In this document: one piece after another, positions 1-11,600 of the stretch
How positions within the stretch are numbered: the stretch's first letter is position 1
Layout of the letters: every line of letters begins with the position of its first letter
Origin: Hofstenia miamia
Taxonomy: Eukaryota; Xenacoelomorpha; Acoela
Length of the DNA: 64,000 bases
Assembly: GCA_004352715.1 (NCBI GenBank)
Contig: SCFE01000008.1
Location: forward strand, 1,714,502 to 1,778,501
Reading direction: 5' to 3'
Translations under genes and position numbers: made by a program
Notes under the pieces: model-generated
What the model saw: the letters and a program-made list of their open reading frames with translations, nothing else
Database searches by the model: none
What the model was told of the DNA's origin: nothing

Positions 1-205
1 CAAAAAGGCAAGGAAAAGATCAAAGACCAAGCGGGAGGAAAAGATCAAAGACCAAGTGCGAGATCACGTGAGCACAAAAGCGGACAGGCAATAAATTTGT
101 AATAAATTAAAATCAGCGTTGCTCCATTTGATTATAACGCGTGAAGTGAAGGTGCTACAGCACAGTAGTAAATTAAGCTTAATACTGAAATTTTAACTAC
201 ACGAA

Positions 206-1897
206 ATGTCAGGAAAAGGCAAGCGTTTAAGTGAATCTCAGAGACTGGAAATTATTACTGCATTGAGTGACCCAGGCCACCCTAGTAAGCGAAGTCTTGC
301 ACGAAAGTACGACGTAGATGAAAAAGCTATTCGAAAGGTTTGGGAAAATAGAGAAGCTATTCGAAAACGATCTGCTCTGATGTCAGAAGAAAGTAAAAGA
401 AAACAATTTCGAGCATCTGTGGGTCGATTTTCTGAATTAGAAGATATGCTGTATCTTTGGGTTGATAGCATGCGCCGCGCAAGTCTTCCGGTTCCACCTT
501 CATTGGCGATTTTAAAAGCAAAGCAAATCGCTGAACAGCTCTCGATATCAGAGAATGACTTTAAGGCTTCGTGGCAGTGGCTTAGCCGATTCAGAGCTCG
601 AAAGGGATTACAAAAAGTTCTTCTTCACGGTGAAGGAGCAGAAGTTGATAAAGAAAACCCTGAGCTACTAGCTGCCTTAAATGATTTGTATGCTACTATC
701 GCCCAGTATGATCCCGAGAATGTCTATAATATGGATGAAACTGGCTTGTTTTTTCGGCTCCTGCCTAGATACACCTTGCTCATGCCATCTGAAGATGTCA
801 GCACTACTCGAGGTAAAAAGAAAGCTAAAGAACGATTGTCACTGGTTGTTTGTGCAAATGCCACTCACACTCATAAAGTTCCTTGTGCATTGATTGGGAA
901 ACCAAAATTTCCGGCTTGTATCAAGAATCGAAAATGGCCTTTAAAGTATCTGAGTCAGGGCAAAGCATGGATGGATGTCGACACATGTTGGAAATGGTTT
1001 AATGAGGTGTTTTATCCTGAAGTGAAGAAGAGAACAGGTCGCCGGGTTCTATTGTTAATGGACAATGCTCCTGGTCATTTTTCTGCTTTTGAAAGAAACA
1101 ACGTTAAGGTGGCATTTTTCCCTCCCAACTGCACTAGCTGGAAACAACCATGTGATATGGGTATCATTGCAGCATTAAAGAAAAGGTACAGGTACCTGTA
1201 TCTTAAGGATGTTCTTAGCTTTTATGAGCTAGACAATACTTTGAAGGAACGCAAGCAAGAACAAGCAAAAAGGTTACCCAGAGGGGCAGCAGGTGTTGAC
1301 TATGGCAAACCTGCTCATCTGCTGGATGCAGCAAACTATGTCAACCGTGCATGGGATTCGATATCGGAATCAGCCATAAAAAACTCTTTCAAAAAGGCTG
1401 AATTATTACCTTTGGAATGTGGCGTTGTTGAAGATGTCGACTTGATGGCTGACCTTTTGCACAGTTTGAAGTCTTTGAATATTGCAATTGACCAAAAAGA
1501 ACTAGAAGATTTTGACCACGTTGATGACGAAAATAACGAAGAGTATACACAGGTGATCTTGGAAGATGTTAATGAGGTGCTGGTTACAATGCAAACGGAA
1601 AAAGATGACGCTTCCGAAGAATCAAGCAATGACACTGGCGAAAATGATGACTGCACATCAATGGAGACCGACGTAATTTTTGGTGGCTTTGAACACCTTT
1701 ATAAAAAGACGCTCGAAATTGAGGACCAGTTGTTGTGCCAAGATGTGCAAGCCATAGCAGGAGATAGTTACGACAATTTGAGAAGGACATTTGAAAGTTT
1801 TCAAAAAACTCTACGTCGTGTAGCACTGGAAGCAAAGCACAAAAATGTGCAAAATATGCAGCAGTTGACGATGCATGATATGTTTAAACATCAGTGA
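206..1897 (+). CDS. Tigger-like (CENP-B/pogo family) transposase, intact
   Basis: A 563-residue cut-and-paste transposase that would bind its own terminal repeats and act in the nucleus. The N-terminus (about residues 5-55) reads as a CENP-B/psq-type helix-turn-helix (SESQRLEIITALSDPG...RSLARKYDVDEKAIRKVW). Residues ~75-145 fit the second CENP-B-type DNA-binding domain. The DDE_1 catalytic core follows, with first Asp in VYNMDETGLFFR, second Asp in LLLMDNAPGH and third Asp in WKQPCDMGII, giving the DDD triad of this family. The C-terminal ~100 residues are acidic and probably disordered. Length is normal for Tigger (about 500-650 aa). No stops or frameshifts are seen. The start is the first ATG of the frame, after a leader lacking other long ORFs. 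Host co-option cannot be excluded, but the intact right end and TA duplication point to an ordinary transposon. Confidence 0.92.
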   Translation: MSGKGKRLSESQRLEIITALSDPGHPSKRSLARKYDVDEKAIRKVWENREAIRKRSALMSEESKRKQFRASVGRFSELEDMLYLWVDSMRRASLPVPPSLAILKAKQIAEQLSISENDFKASWQWLSRFRARKGLQKVLLHGEGAEVDKENPELLAALNDLYATIAQYDPENVYNMDETGLFFRLLPRYTLLMPSEDVSTTRGKKKAKERLSLVVCANATHTHKVPCALIGKPKFPACIKNRKWPLKYLSQGKAWMDVDTCWKWFNEVFYPEVKKRTGRRVLLLMDNAPGHFSAFERNNVKVAFFPPNCTSWKQPCDMGIIAALKKRYRYLYLKDVLSFYELDNTLKERKQEQAKRLPRGAAGVDYGKPAHLLDAANYVNRAWDSISESAIKNSFKKAELLPLECGVVEDVDLMADLLHSLKSLNIAIDQKELEDFDHVDDENNEEYTQVILEDVNEVLVTMQTEKDDASEESSNDTGENDDCTSMETDVIFGGFEHLYKKTLEIEDQLLCQDVQAIAGDSYDNLRRTFESFQKTLRRVALEAKHKNVQNMQQLTMHDMFKHQ

Positions 1898-2079
1898 ACA
1901 TTAGAAATGACATTAAATACCTTTACTGTTGTCAATGCGTTTGTTGTGCTTTTAGTTTCTTGTGACATTATATAGCAGAGTGCATAGTACTCGTGCAGAT
2001 TTTGACAAGTTGTATTGTACAAAAAGTGAAAAAAAATTCTTTTTGATAAACTTGAATCCCGATTTTTTGAGATTTTTTT

Positions 2080-2111
2080 GCGGACTTAAACGGGTGCGGA
2101 CTTAAGCGGGA
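2080..2111 (+). repeat. Iterated 16-bp units in Tigger right terminal repeat
   Basis: Two tandem 16-base units, GCGGACTTAAACGGGT (2080-2095) and GCGGACTTAAGCGGGA (2096-2111), sit just inside the transposon end and share their first 10 bases exactly. Their position suits binding sites for the CENP-B-like domain of the transposase; that role is inference. Confidence 0.7.
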
Positions 2112-2121
2112 GATTACTGTA

Positions 2122-4612
2122 CTTGTTACAGCACTTTTTGCAGGTGTGATAGGGATACCCACTGAAATATATTACAATGACTAACTTTATTTTGAAAACG
2201 ACGTAGAACGAGTGGAAGTTAATAACATCAAAATCAAAAAATATTCTTAAAGAAGCAGAACGAAATGTAATTCATACCGTACCAATCTACAAGTTCAGAA
2301 GATAAAATTCAGGCTGGCTAATTTTACATAAATCAATGTCAAGAAACAGATTTACACAAACTACTCAATGCGTCCGATTCGATTCAAAAAACGAATGGTC
2401 GCAAAGAAGATTCAATTACAAACAGACCTCTTAGAGAGTTTTTGAAAACCTGTTCTCGACATTTCGTGGAAAATTAAATGCTCTATGTGAAGAAACAATT
2501 AGATATTTTCGTGGAAGATGGGCAACCAGCAACCAATAAAATATGAAATGAGAATTTGAGTGTTATCCGATATTTCTTGTTTATTCCATGCACATTGTAG
2601 AAAACTTAAATGTTCCAGAAGCGAGCAAAGACGAGAGAGTGGAGTAGTTAACATAGAAGACATGTAAAACGATGTTTAGACTGTCCTCGAAAAGAAGATT
2701 CAAAACACCTGAAGTTTTAAAATATTTTTGTCATTTTTCTTACTTATAAACAAGGCTATTTTTCTTTTGGCAATTAGAGTGTGAAATCTATAGGATTCCA
2801 AAAATCCTTCGTAAGGATTTTTTTATAACAAAAATAAATATCTTAATGTAGTTAATACAATTAAATTTAAATAATAGAATTTAAAAACTACATGAAGTTT
2901 TTGATGAAAACGTTTTTCTTATCAAATCAGAGTAGTTTTTAGGAAATGGTTATTTAAAGTAGGAGAGCGACAAAAAGTTAATTTTTAGCGTAATGTTCAT
3001 ATAGGTTATTCAAAATTTCACACATTGTTAACATTGATATTAAAAATGGAGAAGATTAGGGCAATATTAGTATTTAGATTTTCTTATGAAAATGATATTT
3101 ATTATTTGAGAAGTAAAGTCATAAAGGGTTATTTGTTCAATACCTTCGATCACAAATCACATCTACTCTTCAATTAGATTAGATTTATATTTTACATCAG
3201 CTAAGTAATTTTTTGTGAAAATTACTAAGCAAAAGCAGTTAATTTAGTATTTGTTAAGGTAAAAAAGTTCATATAAACGAAAACCATCGCTCAATGAGCC
3301 TCTGTCGTCAATGCATCTTATCAAACATTTATATTTCAAAGCATCCTTTTTACTGATTTATTGAATTCTAATGATGATCACAATTTCTCTAAATTAAAAG
3401 TAATCGTGATCCATTATTAGATCAACACTATAATTCTTCTTCAAAAGTGGATTTCCTTCAGAAGATGCAAATCCTTCCAATCTTGAGGTTACTGACATGT
3501 TACATTGTGGTGCTAATATGAGTACTTCAAAATTTCATTGTACCTGACTCTTCAATAATCAAATTTCAACTGCTAAAAAGGTGAAGAAACAAGAAAGAGA
3601 ATCTGCTTCTCGTCAAGCAGTTCGTTCCCAATCGATGATATATTTCACGTAATTATAATAAGCTTCTCTAATTTCAAACCTGCAACTTTTCATTAACTTA
3701 AAATTTCAATGCGCCCCTTTCGGATATCAAAATGTAATCTCAATAAGATTAAGCTACACTTTAAGAATATGGCTCATGCAGGTTTGTGATATAACGGTGG
3801 AAAGCCTGGCGAATTCTTTTTTAGACAACTATTAAATTTATAAACTATGGCGGTTTTCAATCAAACCTCAAAATGTTATTTATGGGCTTTTGTAGTTAAT
3901 ATGAATTGATCTTAAATTGTCATCGACATAATAGTTAATTCGACTCAAAGCTTTGCAAAATGAAAGAAGCTATATCCATGTAATAAAGTGAGGTTATGTG
4001 GAGACCAGCTGAGTTTTTAAAATACAAGAGCTGAATGCACTAATAACTTAATAAAACAAATAAAACATCAAATTATTACTTCAAGTATAATTCTATCAAC
4101 ACTACTACTCCCTATTGATTATATGCATCAGTGCATTTTGGTGTATACAGACTTTTCTAGATACATACGAAGTTGAGAAATTTTAATATCATTCATACAT
4201 TAAAGAAATTCGTTTTTCTTTCGAAATATCACGAATACCATCTAGCACGAGATGTCCAAGTTCGTAAAAAATTAAAATGTTTTTTATTTCACCATTGTAT
4301 AATTTCCCAGAATATAAAATTCATTTAATGCCTTAAAACCAAAAAAATGGTTATTAATGCATATATTCAAATGACAGCATTTCGCTTAAAATATTCAATA
4401 TTTTGTCTTAAATGTTAAACATCCGATGTCCGGGTTCTACGTCATTTACGATGACAAGTTCCCTTCCTCTAAATATCGACTTTTGGATTTGACAGCGCCA
4501 AGTATTTACTTTGCACACCTTTTCTAGGAACTGTAAATATATAATACAAATACCTACATACTGCAATTAAACAAAATTGTTCTGATAGTAGGTCAAGAAA
4601 GAGAATATGTAG
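2122..4612. other. AT-rich intergenic stretch, no gene seen
   Basis: Only short chance ORFs; no splice-phased exons, RNA gene or terminal repeats were recognised. Confidence 0.5.
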
Positions 4613-5135
4613 TTGGACAAACAAAAGCATTGTTCAAAACTGTGCGAAATATACGTTGATTCAAACAGAAATGTAATTTTCTATGGGTTTCCTGAAAATC
4701 GCCAAAATGTCCCTGTTGCGATGAAAACTACAAGGGATACCAAAAAACTTCAATCTCGATTGTTATGTGATTATAATGCAATCACCATACTCTGTTCCTA
4801 CTGTCGTAAAAGAAATAATGATGTTGTGTTAAAAAGTTCTCTTCATTCAACAAATGATGTTAATCTCAACAGAAACAACAAAAACCCATAAGTCATCTTA
4901 GATTATAATGCAAACAAATCTGGTGCGATAATCATTAATACCAGTGTCAGATATTTTTGATATCAACGAAAGACCAATCATTACGCAATGGTGCACTTTT
5001 ATAAGACGGTCGATATTGCATTGGTGAACAGCTACATCTTGATGATGGATAACAGCTATTTGTCTTCTCAGGAGCATTTTATCAGAAAACTGTCTGTGCA
5101 ATTGGATCTTGAAAGCATTTCAGCAAGATAAAACA
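4613..5135 (+). pseudogene. piggyBac-like transposase C-terminal relic
   Basis: Two frames together read like the last third of a piggyBac-type transposase. The first (to 4891) has NNDVVLKSSLHSTNDVN, resembling the strand before the third catalytic Asp. The next reading continues VILDYNANKSG, where active enzymes have a YNxxKGGVD motif, so the Asp region is damaged. A third segment, KTNHYAMVHFYKTVDIALVN, corresponds to the conserved RKTxRW...DIAxVNA block. At least one frameshift and a stop separate the pieces, and no TTAA-flanked ends were found. It is much more decayed than the piggyBac copy at 54340-56503 and differs in sequence, so it is a different lineage. The identification rests on motif order only. 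Confidence 0.5.
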
Positions 5136-5471
5136 ATAATTTACAGGCAGAAGAAGAATATGTTTTTGGCTGTATTTGAGTGCCGAAATTTTTCCAGCAC
5201 ATTTTAAAATTGACACAACACATATATAACGATTGTCAAAACCACATCTGTTCAATCAACGAACAATTTATTCAAAATTGTACTATGGCAACTAGTGGAA
5301 TTATTATGCAAATTGGTATATTCAGACTTTTTTAAAAAGAAACATATTCGACAAACACTTATTTAAACCTAATAAAAAAGTAAATAAGGCTACAATATTG
5401 TTTTATTTTAACATTAACAGGGAATAAAATGAAATTACAGCGTTTTCACAGAATTCAAGCGTTCACATTTA

Positions 5472-6535
5472 TTATGCAAGTTCTAAATTTTCACCTTTCC
5501 AGCTATCCAGCTGCACAACTACCTTATACAAAAAGCTATCATAGCCTTCTCCTGCTTTTAGTACTTTAATCAGGCGGCTATCTACATAACCAGTCCGTGT
5601 CTTAATGAATTTTCTATCAAGTTCTTGCATGACTCGTTTCATGGCTTGCCAGAGGGAATTTTCCGATCAAAATTGTTTTACATTTTCATATAAATTTCTT
5701 TTCACTTGTGAAAAAAGGTTCTCGATTGGATTGAGATTAGAGAAAAATGAGGTGCAATCAATTTCTGCCTATCCATGTTAAAAAAGAAACTGATGGCTGT
5801 AAGAGTGAGGCATGCGATAGCTTGAAAAGCAGTTTTCTTCTTTCAGTTCATGGCAGTTGGTCAATTCACGGAAGCCCAGAAACAGCACCTCATTGCTGAC
5901 GTTTCCATCGAAAAGGCGCTGTATCTACATGAAGCACCCATTCTCAAGAAAACCCATCTGGTCCATCTAACGTTGCTCTGCACTCGACAGTGCATAGAAC
6001 ACTACGAATATCGTGCTTAAGGCAGGTTGTTGCCCAAGTGATACGCTTTGCTTTGTAGGAATCGCTAAGACGGGGTCTTTTTGATGCAACTATGAGCTTA
6101 CAATCTGATTCAAAACCTTCATCGGGTTGTCTTTCCAAAGGGATGTTATACATAAGCAGATTCGAATATTTTTTGCTGGCACGAAGCGGAATATGGGCAA
6201 TAGCCCTCCTGATTTTAGCCATTTCATATCGATAAACTCGTTTAATGATCCCTTTATCAAATCTTGCTTTTTTTCAGCGATTTTTTTAAAAAAGCATATG
6301 TAGTTCAATGCCCAAATCTTTGCTTTTCTGAAGCGTAGAGTTACCTTCATCCAGTCTTTTAACAATCAAAATCTTTTCTGCATCCGTGAGATCAAATCGT
6401 CTTCTTATTCTAATAGCTTTGGTGCCTTTCCCGGCGACAATGCGAAGAGGTAACTCCGATATTTAAAAAATTGATAACGTCCTCAGACGTAGTTTTTTGT
6501 GCTAATTCCAAATCAAAATTTTTTTTGCGAACCAT
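5472..6535 (-). pseudogene. Tc1/mariner-superfamily transposase pseudogene
   Basis: Reading down from an ATG at 6535 to a stop at 5472 gives about 354 codons in broken frames, the normal size for this superfamily. Recognisable pieces in order are: an N-terminal helix-turn-helix (FDLTDAEKILIVKRLDEGN); a stretch ending KAKRITWATTCLKHD, then VECRATLDGPDGFS, which matches the first catalytic block (consensus DExRFxLDGPDGF; the Asp is replaced by Val here); and finally LNPIENLFSQVKRNLYENV, the third catalytic block. The segment that should hold the middle Asp is degenerate. Several frameshifts and stops show it is dead. A partial inverted copy of its 5' end lies at 6890-7120. Confidence 0.72.
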
Positions 6536-7125
6536 TCATATATTGTCGTAACTTGGATTCTTGGGATGATATTCAAAATAGCAATTTCTTTGATCATCTT
6601 TGTAATTTTCGTAAACTTTAAAAGGTAAACCTTTGGCCGTACAGTACATTTCTATTAATACTAACTCGGTAAATTTGTAACTGCAATTTTAGATTTTCTT
6701 TATTTAACAGTTTTACAATTTCAAATAAAATGGTACTAACAATAAATCATTTAAAATGACTTACTAAATTCAAGAACATCTATATGTTCTTGACTAAATT
6801 GCACAAATTGCATAGTAAATGTTGTTTGACATTTGCAAAGATATTTAACATTTACTGATTTGTACAACATCTTCGAATAAACGAATACTATTTTGTATAT
6901 TATTCCAAGAATCCCAGTTACGATAATGTATTTTTGCTAAATCCAATAGCTATTTTACATTAATGCTGCAAAATGATTGGCTGATAAAGATGTATATGTT
7001 ATATTTAAAATATTAATAACTTTTGAAATAATAAATGGTTCGCAAATTTTTCTTGATTTGGAATCAGCAAAAAAACTACACCTGATGACCAGCATCAATT
7101 TTTAAAAATAGTAGTTACCTCTCCA
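6449..7125. repeat. Head-to-head inverted duplication of a transposon 5' end
   Basis: The 5' end of the pseudogene above (6449-6581, including the ATG-proximal coding bases) recurs in inverse orientation at about 6890-6930 and 7018-7125. Matching stretches include the AGAGGTAACT block, the TGGTTCGCAAA start-codon region and the block TTCCAAGAATCCCAGTTACG. The second copy carries about 95 extra bases (6926-7020) just ahead of its start codon. About 300 bases separate the two arms. Confidence 0.7.
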
Positions 7126-7430
7126 CATATATCGCCCTTTTGTCCAAGGAAAATGTTGGGCGCTTCTCCAGTAATATAATAAAAAAAATCCATACCTCTA
7201 AGTTGCATACGAGTGGAGTGAATAAAGCATTGCTACAGCTGCATAATAACGCGAACGGCCATGTAATATAAACTGTAAAGAAACAGTGTGAGAAAAAGCG
7301 GCAAATTTGATTTTTGCTTATCAAACAACATCACTTGTAATTGCGTGCACGTGTTTTGTTTGTGTGACAAAGCACGATGGAAGAAAGCACGGTTGCTATT
7401 AAAAGGCATGCTGGCATAATAATGCGAAAG
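7126..7430. other. Intergenic spacer, nothing recognised
   Basis: AT-rich sequence between the inverted duplication and the non-autonomous hAT element; the small ORFs here lack any family resemblance. Confidence 0.4.
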
Positions 7431-8392
7431 CAGGGGTGGATACAGAAAAAATAATTTTTTGAGGGGACCAATATAGAATAATATGCTGAGGGCATAATTG
7501 GGTGCTAGAGAGGGCATAAAACTATTGAATTTTCAATTTTGAAAATCTACTAATTCCAAAAATGGAAACATAAAATTCGTGCAATTTTTCAAGACTCAGC
7601 ACAATTTTTTCAAATCTCATATTACGCTTTAATAATGGCATGTTGTGTTTTTAGGAGATTTTGGCATTATGCACTACAAAATAGACCAATGGTATAAGAT
7701 TAAGTAAATTGCAAAATGTTCACCTAATGGCATGCTTAGTCTCAATTTCAATCAATATTGTTAAATATGTTAATAAAATTCAAGATAATCAACCAATTCA
7801 AAAATCTAAAGCTTTTACTAAAATCAATAAATTCTAAAATGAAAAAAAAATTGTGCAAAGGTTTGATATGGCACACAAATTTGATTTTGGATCTTTGGAG
7901 CAAGTGCATGGTGTTGAATTTGAGTACAAAAAACTTGACAAAACCTATTGAGTACCGTCAAATAAGGTAATTATGAACAGTGCTTAGAAAAAGAAATGGT
8001 AGGCAAGGAGAAAATAATTTAGAATGTTATGCTTAAATTAAAATACCCCAAACAAAACAGAAATCACATGTGTTCCTACTCATTCCTATCCAATATGGCA
8101 AATTGAAATACTTTTAAAATTTAAAACAATTCCTGAAAACTAAGTATTATTCTTATTTTTATTGAAATGAAATTTCAGGATCCATATGACACATTATAGT
8201 GTAAAAGTTCGATGAAATACATTTTACGCGCACCAGATTTGTGAAAATAACCCAAAAAACTGTTCCTATTCACTCCATTTGACGGTATTAAGGAATTTTC
8301 TTTTGTAATTTTCATCGTGCAATTTTAATGAATTTTTCTTATTTTAAATAGGGCCCGGAGCCCATCGCCCCCCTCCCCTGTATACGCCCTTG
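7431..8392. mobile_element. Non-autonomous hAT-type element, 962 bp
   Basis: Left terminus CAGGGGTGGATACAG (7431-7445) mirrors the right terminus CTGTATACGCCCTTG (8378-8392). The ends are flanked by 8-bp direct repeats TGCGAAAG (7423-7430) and TACGAAAG (8393-8400), seven of eight bases identical, as expected of hAT target duplications. The GGGCCCGGAGCCC stretch near the right end is typical of hAT miniature elements. There is no transposase ORF. It lies about 220 bp past the poly(A) signal of the nine-exon minus-strand gene. Confidence 0.82.
7953..8287. mobile_element. Nested inverted-repeat element inside the hAT MITE
   Basis: TACCGTCAAATAAGG (7953) at the left and the inverse of CTCCATTTGACGGTA (ends 8287) at the right form imperfect terminal inverted repeats of about 28 bp. 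The interior is AT-rich and has no ORF. A partial extra copy of the GTTCCTACTCATTCC-type motif lies inside near 8072. The superfamily is not determined. Confidence 0.6.
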
Positions 8393-8616
8393 TACGAAAG
8401 CACAGTAAATTCGTTCATTAATGATAAATACTATTTTTGGTATGTTTTATTTTGTCTACGCATTAGTTCATTAATAATACTAAATGAATAAAAAATTAGT
8501 AGGATACAATCATATCTAATATGCGCTTTTCACTTACAAATTCGTTCGTTTATGATAAAACATCGGTTTTCATATACTCACAAATTCGATCATCCATAAT
8601 ATAATTTTTTGAAGTC

Positions 8617-8622
8617 TTTATT
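8617..8622 (-). promoter_or_regulatory. Poly(A) signal AATAAA for the nine-exon gene
   Basis: AATAAA on the minus strand about 70 bases beyond the TAG stop at 8691-8693, a normal distance for 3'-end processing of the upstream gene. Confidence 0.65.
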
Positions 8623-8690
8623 GAATCAAATACATCGGCAACAAAATAAATTCTAATGCAAGTTCGTGGCAAAGACAGCAAAATATATAG

Positions 8691-11600
8691 CTAAAATGCA
8701 ATTGCAACAGGTGATAGCCACATAATTTGCAGTGTCTGCAAAAAACAAGTTGATGATTGAAGAAATGCTTTTAATGTGTATAGAAAACCTAAGAATTTCT
8801 TGCGAACAAATGCAAGATGTTTCTTTAAGTTTTTCAAAATTTCAAAAAATATTCGACTGAGATATTTTTATTATAATGATAAAATTATATACCGCTATTT
8901 TGTTCATGTTTTATATTTTTCTCTCTGTCCAATAAATCACTTAGGTTAAAAATAAATCTATTTTTGGAAATAAGCATAAATTGAGGAATAATGAAACCGG
9001 GCCGGATGAGATTTCATCTGTGGTTATAGTAAATGAAATTGTAATGCACTAATATTACTAGACATATCAGAAAATGATACCTTTGCAGATTTGGAGCGAG
9101 GTCCGAGAAAGTACAACTGCTCAAGCTGTGCTTCATTATCTTCTAAAGAATATTATTGAATAACTCATTGTTTAAATGATGATATATTTTCTCTAGGAAA
9201 TAATTAAAAAATAGACGCTTTCATAATTGCAAGTAGAAAAAATCTGGGATTTCAACCATAGCGTAGGTAGTAAAAAAATCTAAATTTCGGATGAACATTT
9301 CATAACTATTAGCATCAAATAAAAATGTGAAATATAAATCGATTATTTTCATTAACTCATACACAAAATAAACGTTTGAATTTTTTAATAATACAAATGA
9401 ATGGCTTGTTTGGTACTAAGTTTAAAGATTGTGTAAGAATAATCAAATGTCACGACAAGCGATTCCAAATAACAGCGTATATGAAACAAATTTTACCAAA
9501 AACATAAAATTTAAAATTTATGGATACATACCGGAATGGTTATCCATATCATCTGTTTCAGTAGCAACGTTATGTGTGTGACTAATAGATGCATCCGCCT
9601 TTAATGTGGCTTCTTGAATACAGGCAGGGCATGTGGTAACATCAGGAAATGTTTCGTAATCACCAATCATATTGCTAGTTTCTTGTTCATTTGATGGAGA
9701 AACATTTAAAGGTGATGATCTAGCCTCTAAATACAACAACAATGCTAATAAATCATTTACTACGATAAAACTGAAAAATTGCAAAAAGTCAGATATTTTA
9801 GAATGCTAGAGTATTGATGGAAGAAATTTCAGCATTTACTTGCATCAAATTCAAGTTATTTGACAGGCTGAAGAAACACAAGCGTCGTTTGCTTTTGCGT
9901 CAACTGGCAAATGGACTAATCTTACCATGCCAAGAAAGAAGATTAAGAAACCCAAGAGCAATGCAGAAAAGTAATACCAATTTTTCCAGGCATTCATTAG
10001 CTAATCGTTTAGTTGACAGTTATTGCATTTTCAAGTTACTATGCTTTAAATATGCTATAATACTGTTTTTACATTCTATATAATGATATCGCCTCTTTAC
10101 AAGTTAGAATCAATTTAATGGCTTATATCGTTTTAATTCAATAAATTGAATATTTACTTCTTAGATGCTGTAAATGAATATTATATTTCTGAATACTATC
10201 AAGTATGGTATGTAGTAAAGTGTCTGATTCGATGGATAAAAATGTAAACTCTACGCCATTATCCAATGAAATTTTCGCATTAAGTTCACTTTTAAAACAA
10301 TAAAGCATTTTAATAATGATCGCCCAATTGATAGTATACACTTAGTGAATGTGAATACGCATATTGCGATGTTGAAGAGGCGCCAAATTGTTTGGTATTT
10401 TGCTAAGCAAGTTTTTAACTGAACTTAATATAATTGTAGCAAGTAAAATTCAATGTATTAACTGCATAGATACTTTCAAAGCATTATTATAACTATCTTC
10501 AAATATTTATAATGATGGGCTCCTATCATACTCTTGAAAATATCAATTGCACTAGCATTTTGGCCAATACTTGAGCATTTATTCTGGCAACAGTAAAATG
10601 TTTGCTGGGGTAATTTTGTATCCTTTTTCCACCTTTAGTTAATGATATCAGAGGTCGTCCCAATGTATCAATATTGTTAGTCTGCTGCTCCTGAATGCAC
10701 ATTTGGTTAAACAAGTAAAACAGTGTGAATTTTGTGACAAGTAGTATATTTAGAACGTTATTTTGTTTAGTAGCAATCCGGTAACGACAGGACAGATTTA
10801 AGGTTTCGTAATGAAATACATAAAGACCATTACACTGCTTCGATTTATGGAATTTGTAAAACTCAATAGTTCATTAAATTCGTTTAGCTGAATCCAATTT
10901 AAAAATTGCTACCTATTCACATATCAATTTCAGTATTTTGATTGTCATACTAAGAAAACACCCAGTACTCGTCTAGGAATTGACTTGAAGAAAATACCAA
11001 CAATGAACGAGACGATTGTGTTAAACTGCATGATGGATCTAATGGCATAATATAGTTCCTACAACTATTGCTTGAAAAGTATGCAGTAGACAAAAACTTT
11101 GAGTATTCATTTCAGTCGGAGGACAACCAGCAGGAGATGGCATCTATTTTACATTTATATTAAAAGAAAGCTTATTAAACTTCAGTAATTTGATGTCAAT
11201 TGCCAATTATTAAATGGGTCATGATCATGATTGTAGAAATCCTCGGTTTTATGATGATTTTGAATTTTAATGCTATCTGTTCTTTTTTGGGTGTCCTATT
11301 TTGAGAAATAATTTTTATTGTTTTTTATCGTTTTTATTAGTTTTTTCGAGAGGCAACGAATTTTTAGACAATTTCATAATATACGATTGAACGGTTTTCA
11401 ATTTCAAAATTTACCACATTTTTGACATATTTAAATTTTATACATAGCTTATTGACGTAACTTGACGAGCGAAGCCAAGTCCAGCAGAGCAGATAATTTA
11501 CCTATCGTTCACAAGTCTGCTTGAGCTTGTTTAATTTGCGCGATGTATTAACTAAAGAAACCTTAACTACAACAAACCATTATAGAAAGAAGTATGAAAT

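Larger units (their letters stand above)
1..2119 (+). mobile_element. Tigger/pogo-type DNA transposon, left end outside window
   Basis: The right terminus is clear. The sequence ends ...GAGATTACTG at 2119, followed by TA at 2120-2121, the usual pogo/Tigger target duplication, so the terminal repeat read inward starts CAGTAATCTC. The element contains an uninterrupted transposase ORF at 206-1897. The left terminal repeat is not in the window: bases 1-205 look like internal 5' leader, including a direct duplication of a ~20-base AAGATCAAAGACCAAG-containing segment at about 13-54. An intact ORF suggests a fairly recent insertion. Confidence 0.88.

Noticed and set aside
1336-1835. Antisense ORFs inside the Tigger transposase
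   Set aside because: Shadows of the plus-strand gene, Ser-rich from its acidic codons; no motifs.
7115-7517. Minus-strand ORFs with hydrophobic stretches
   Set aside because: They run across the inverted duplication and the hAT element border, so they cannot be one conserved gene.
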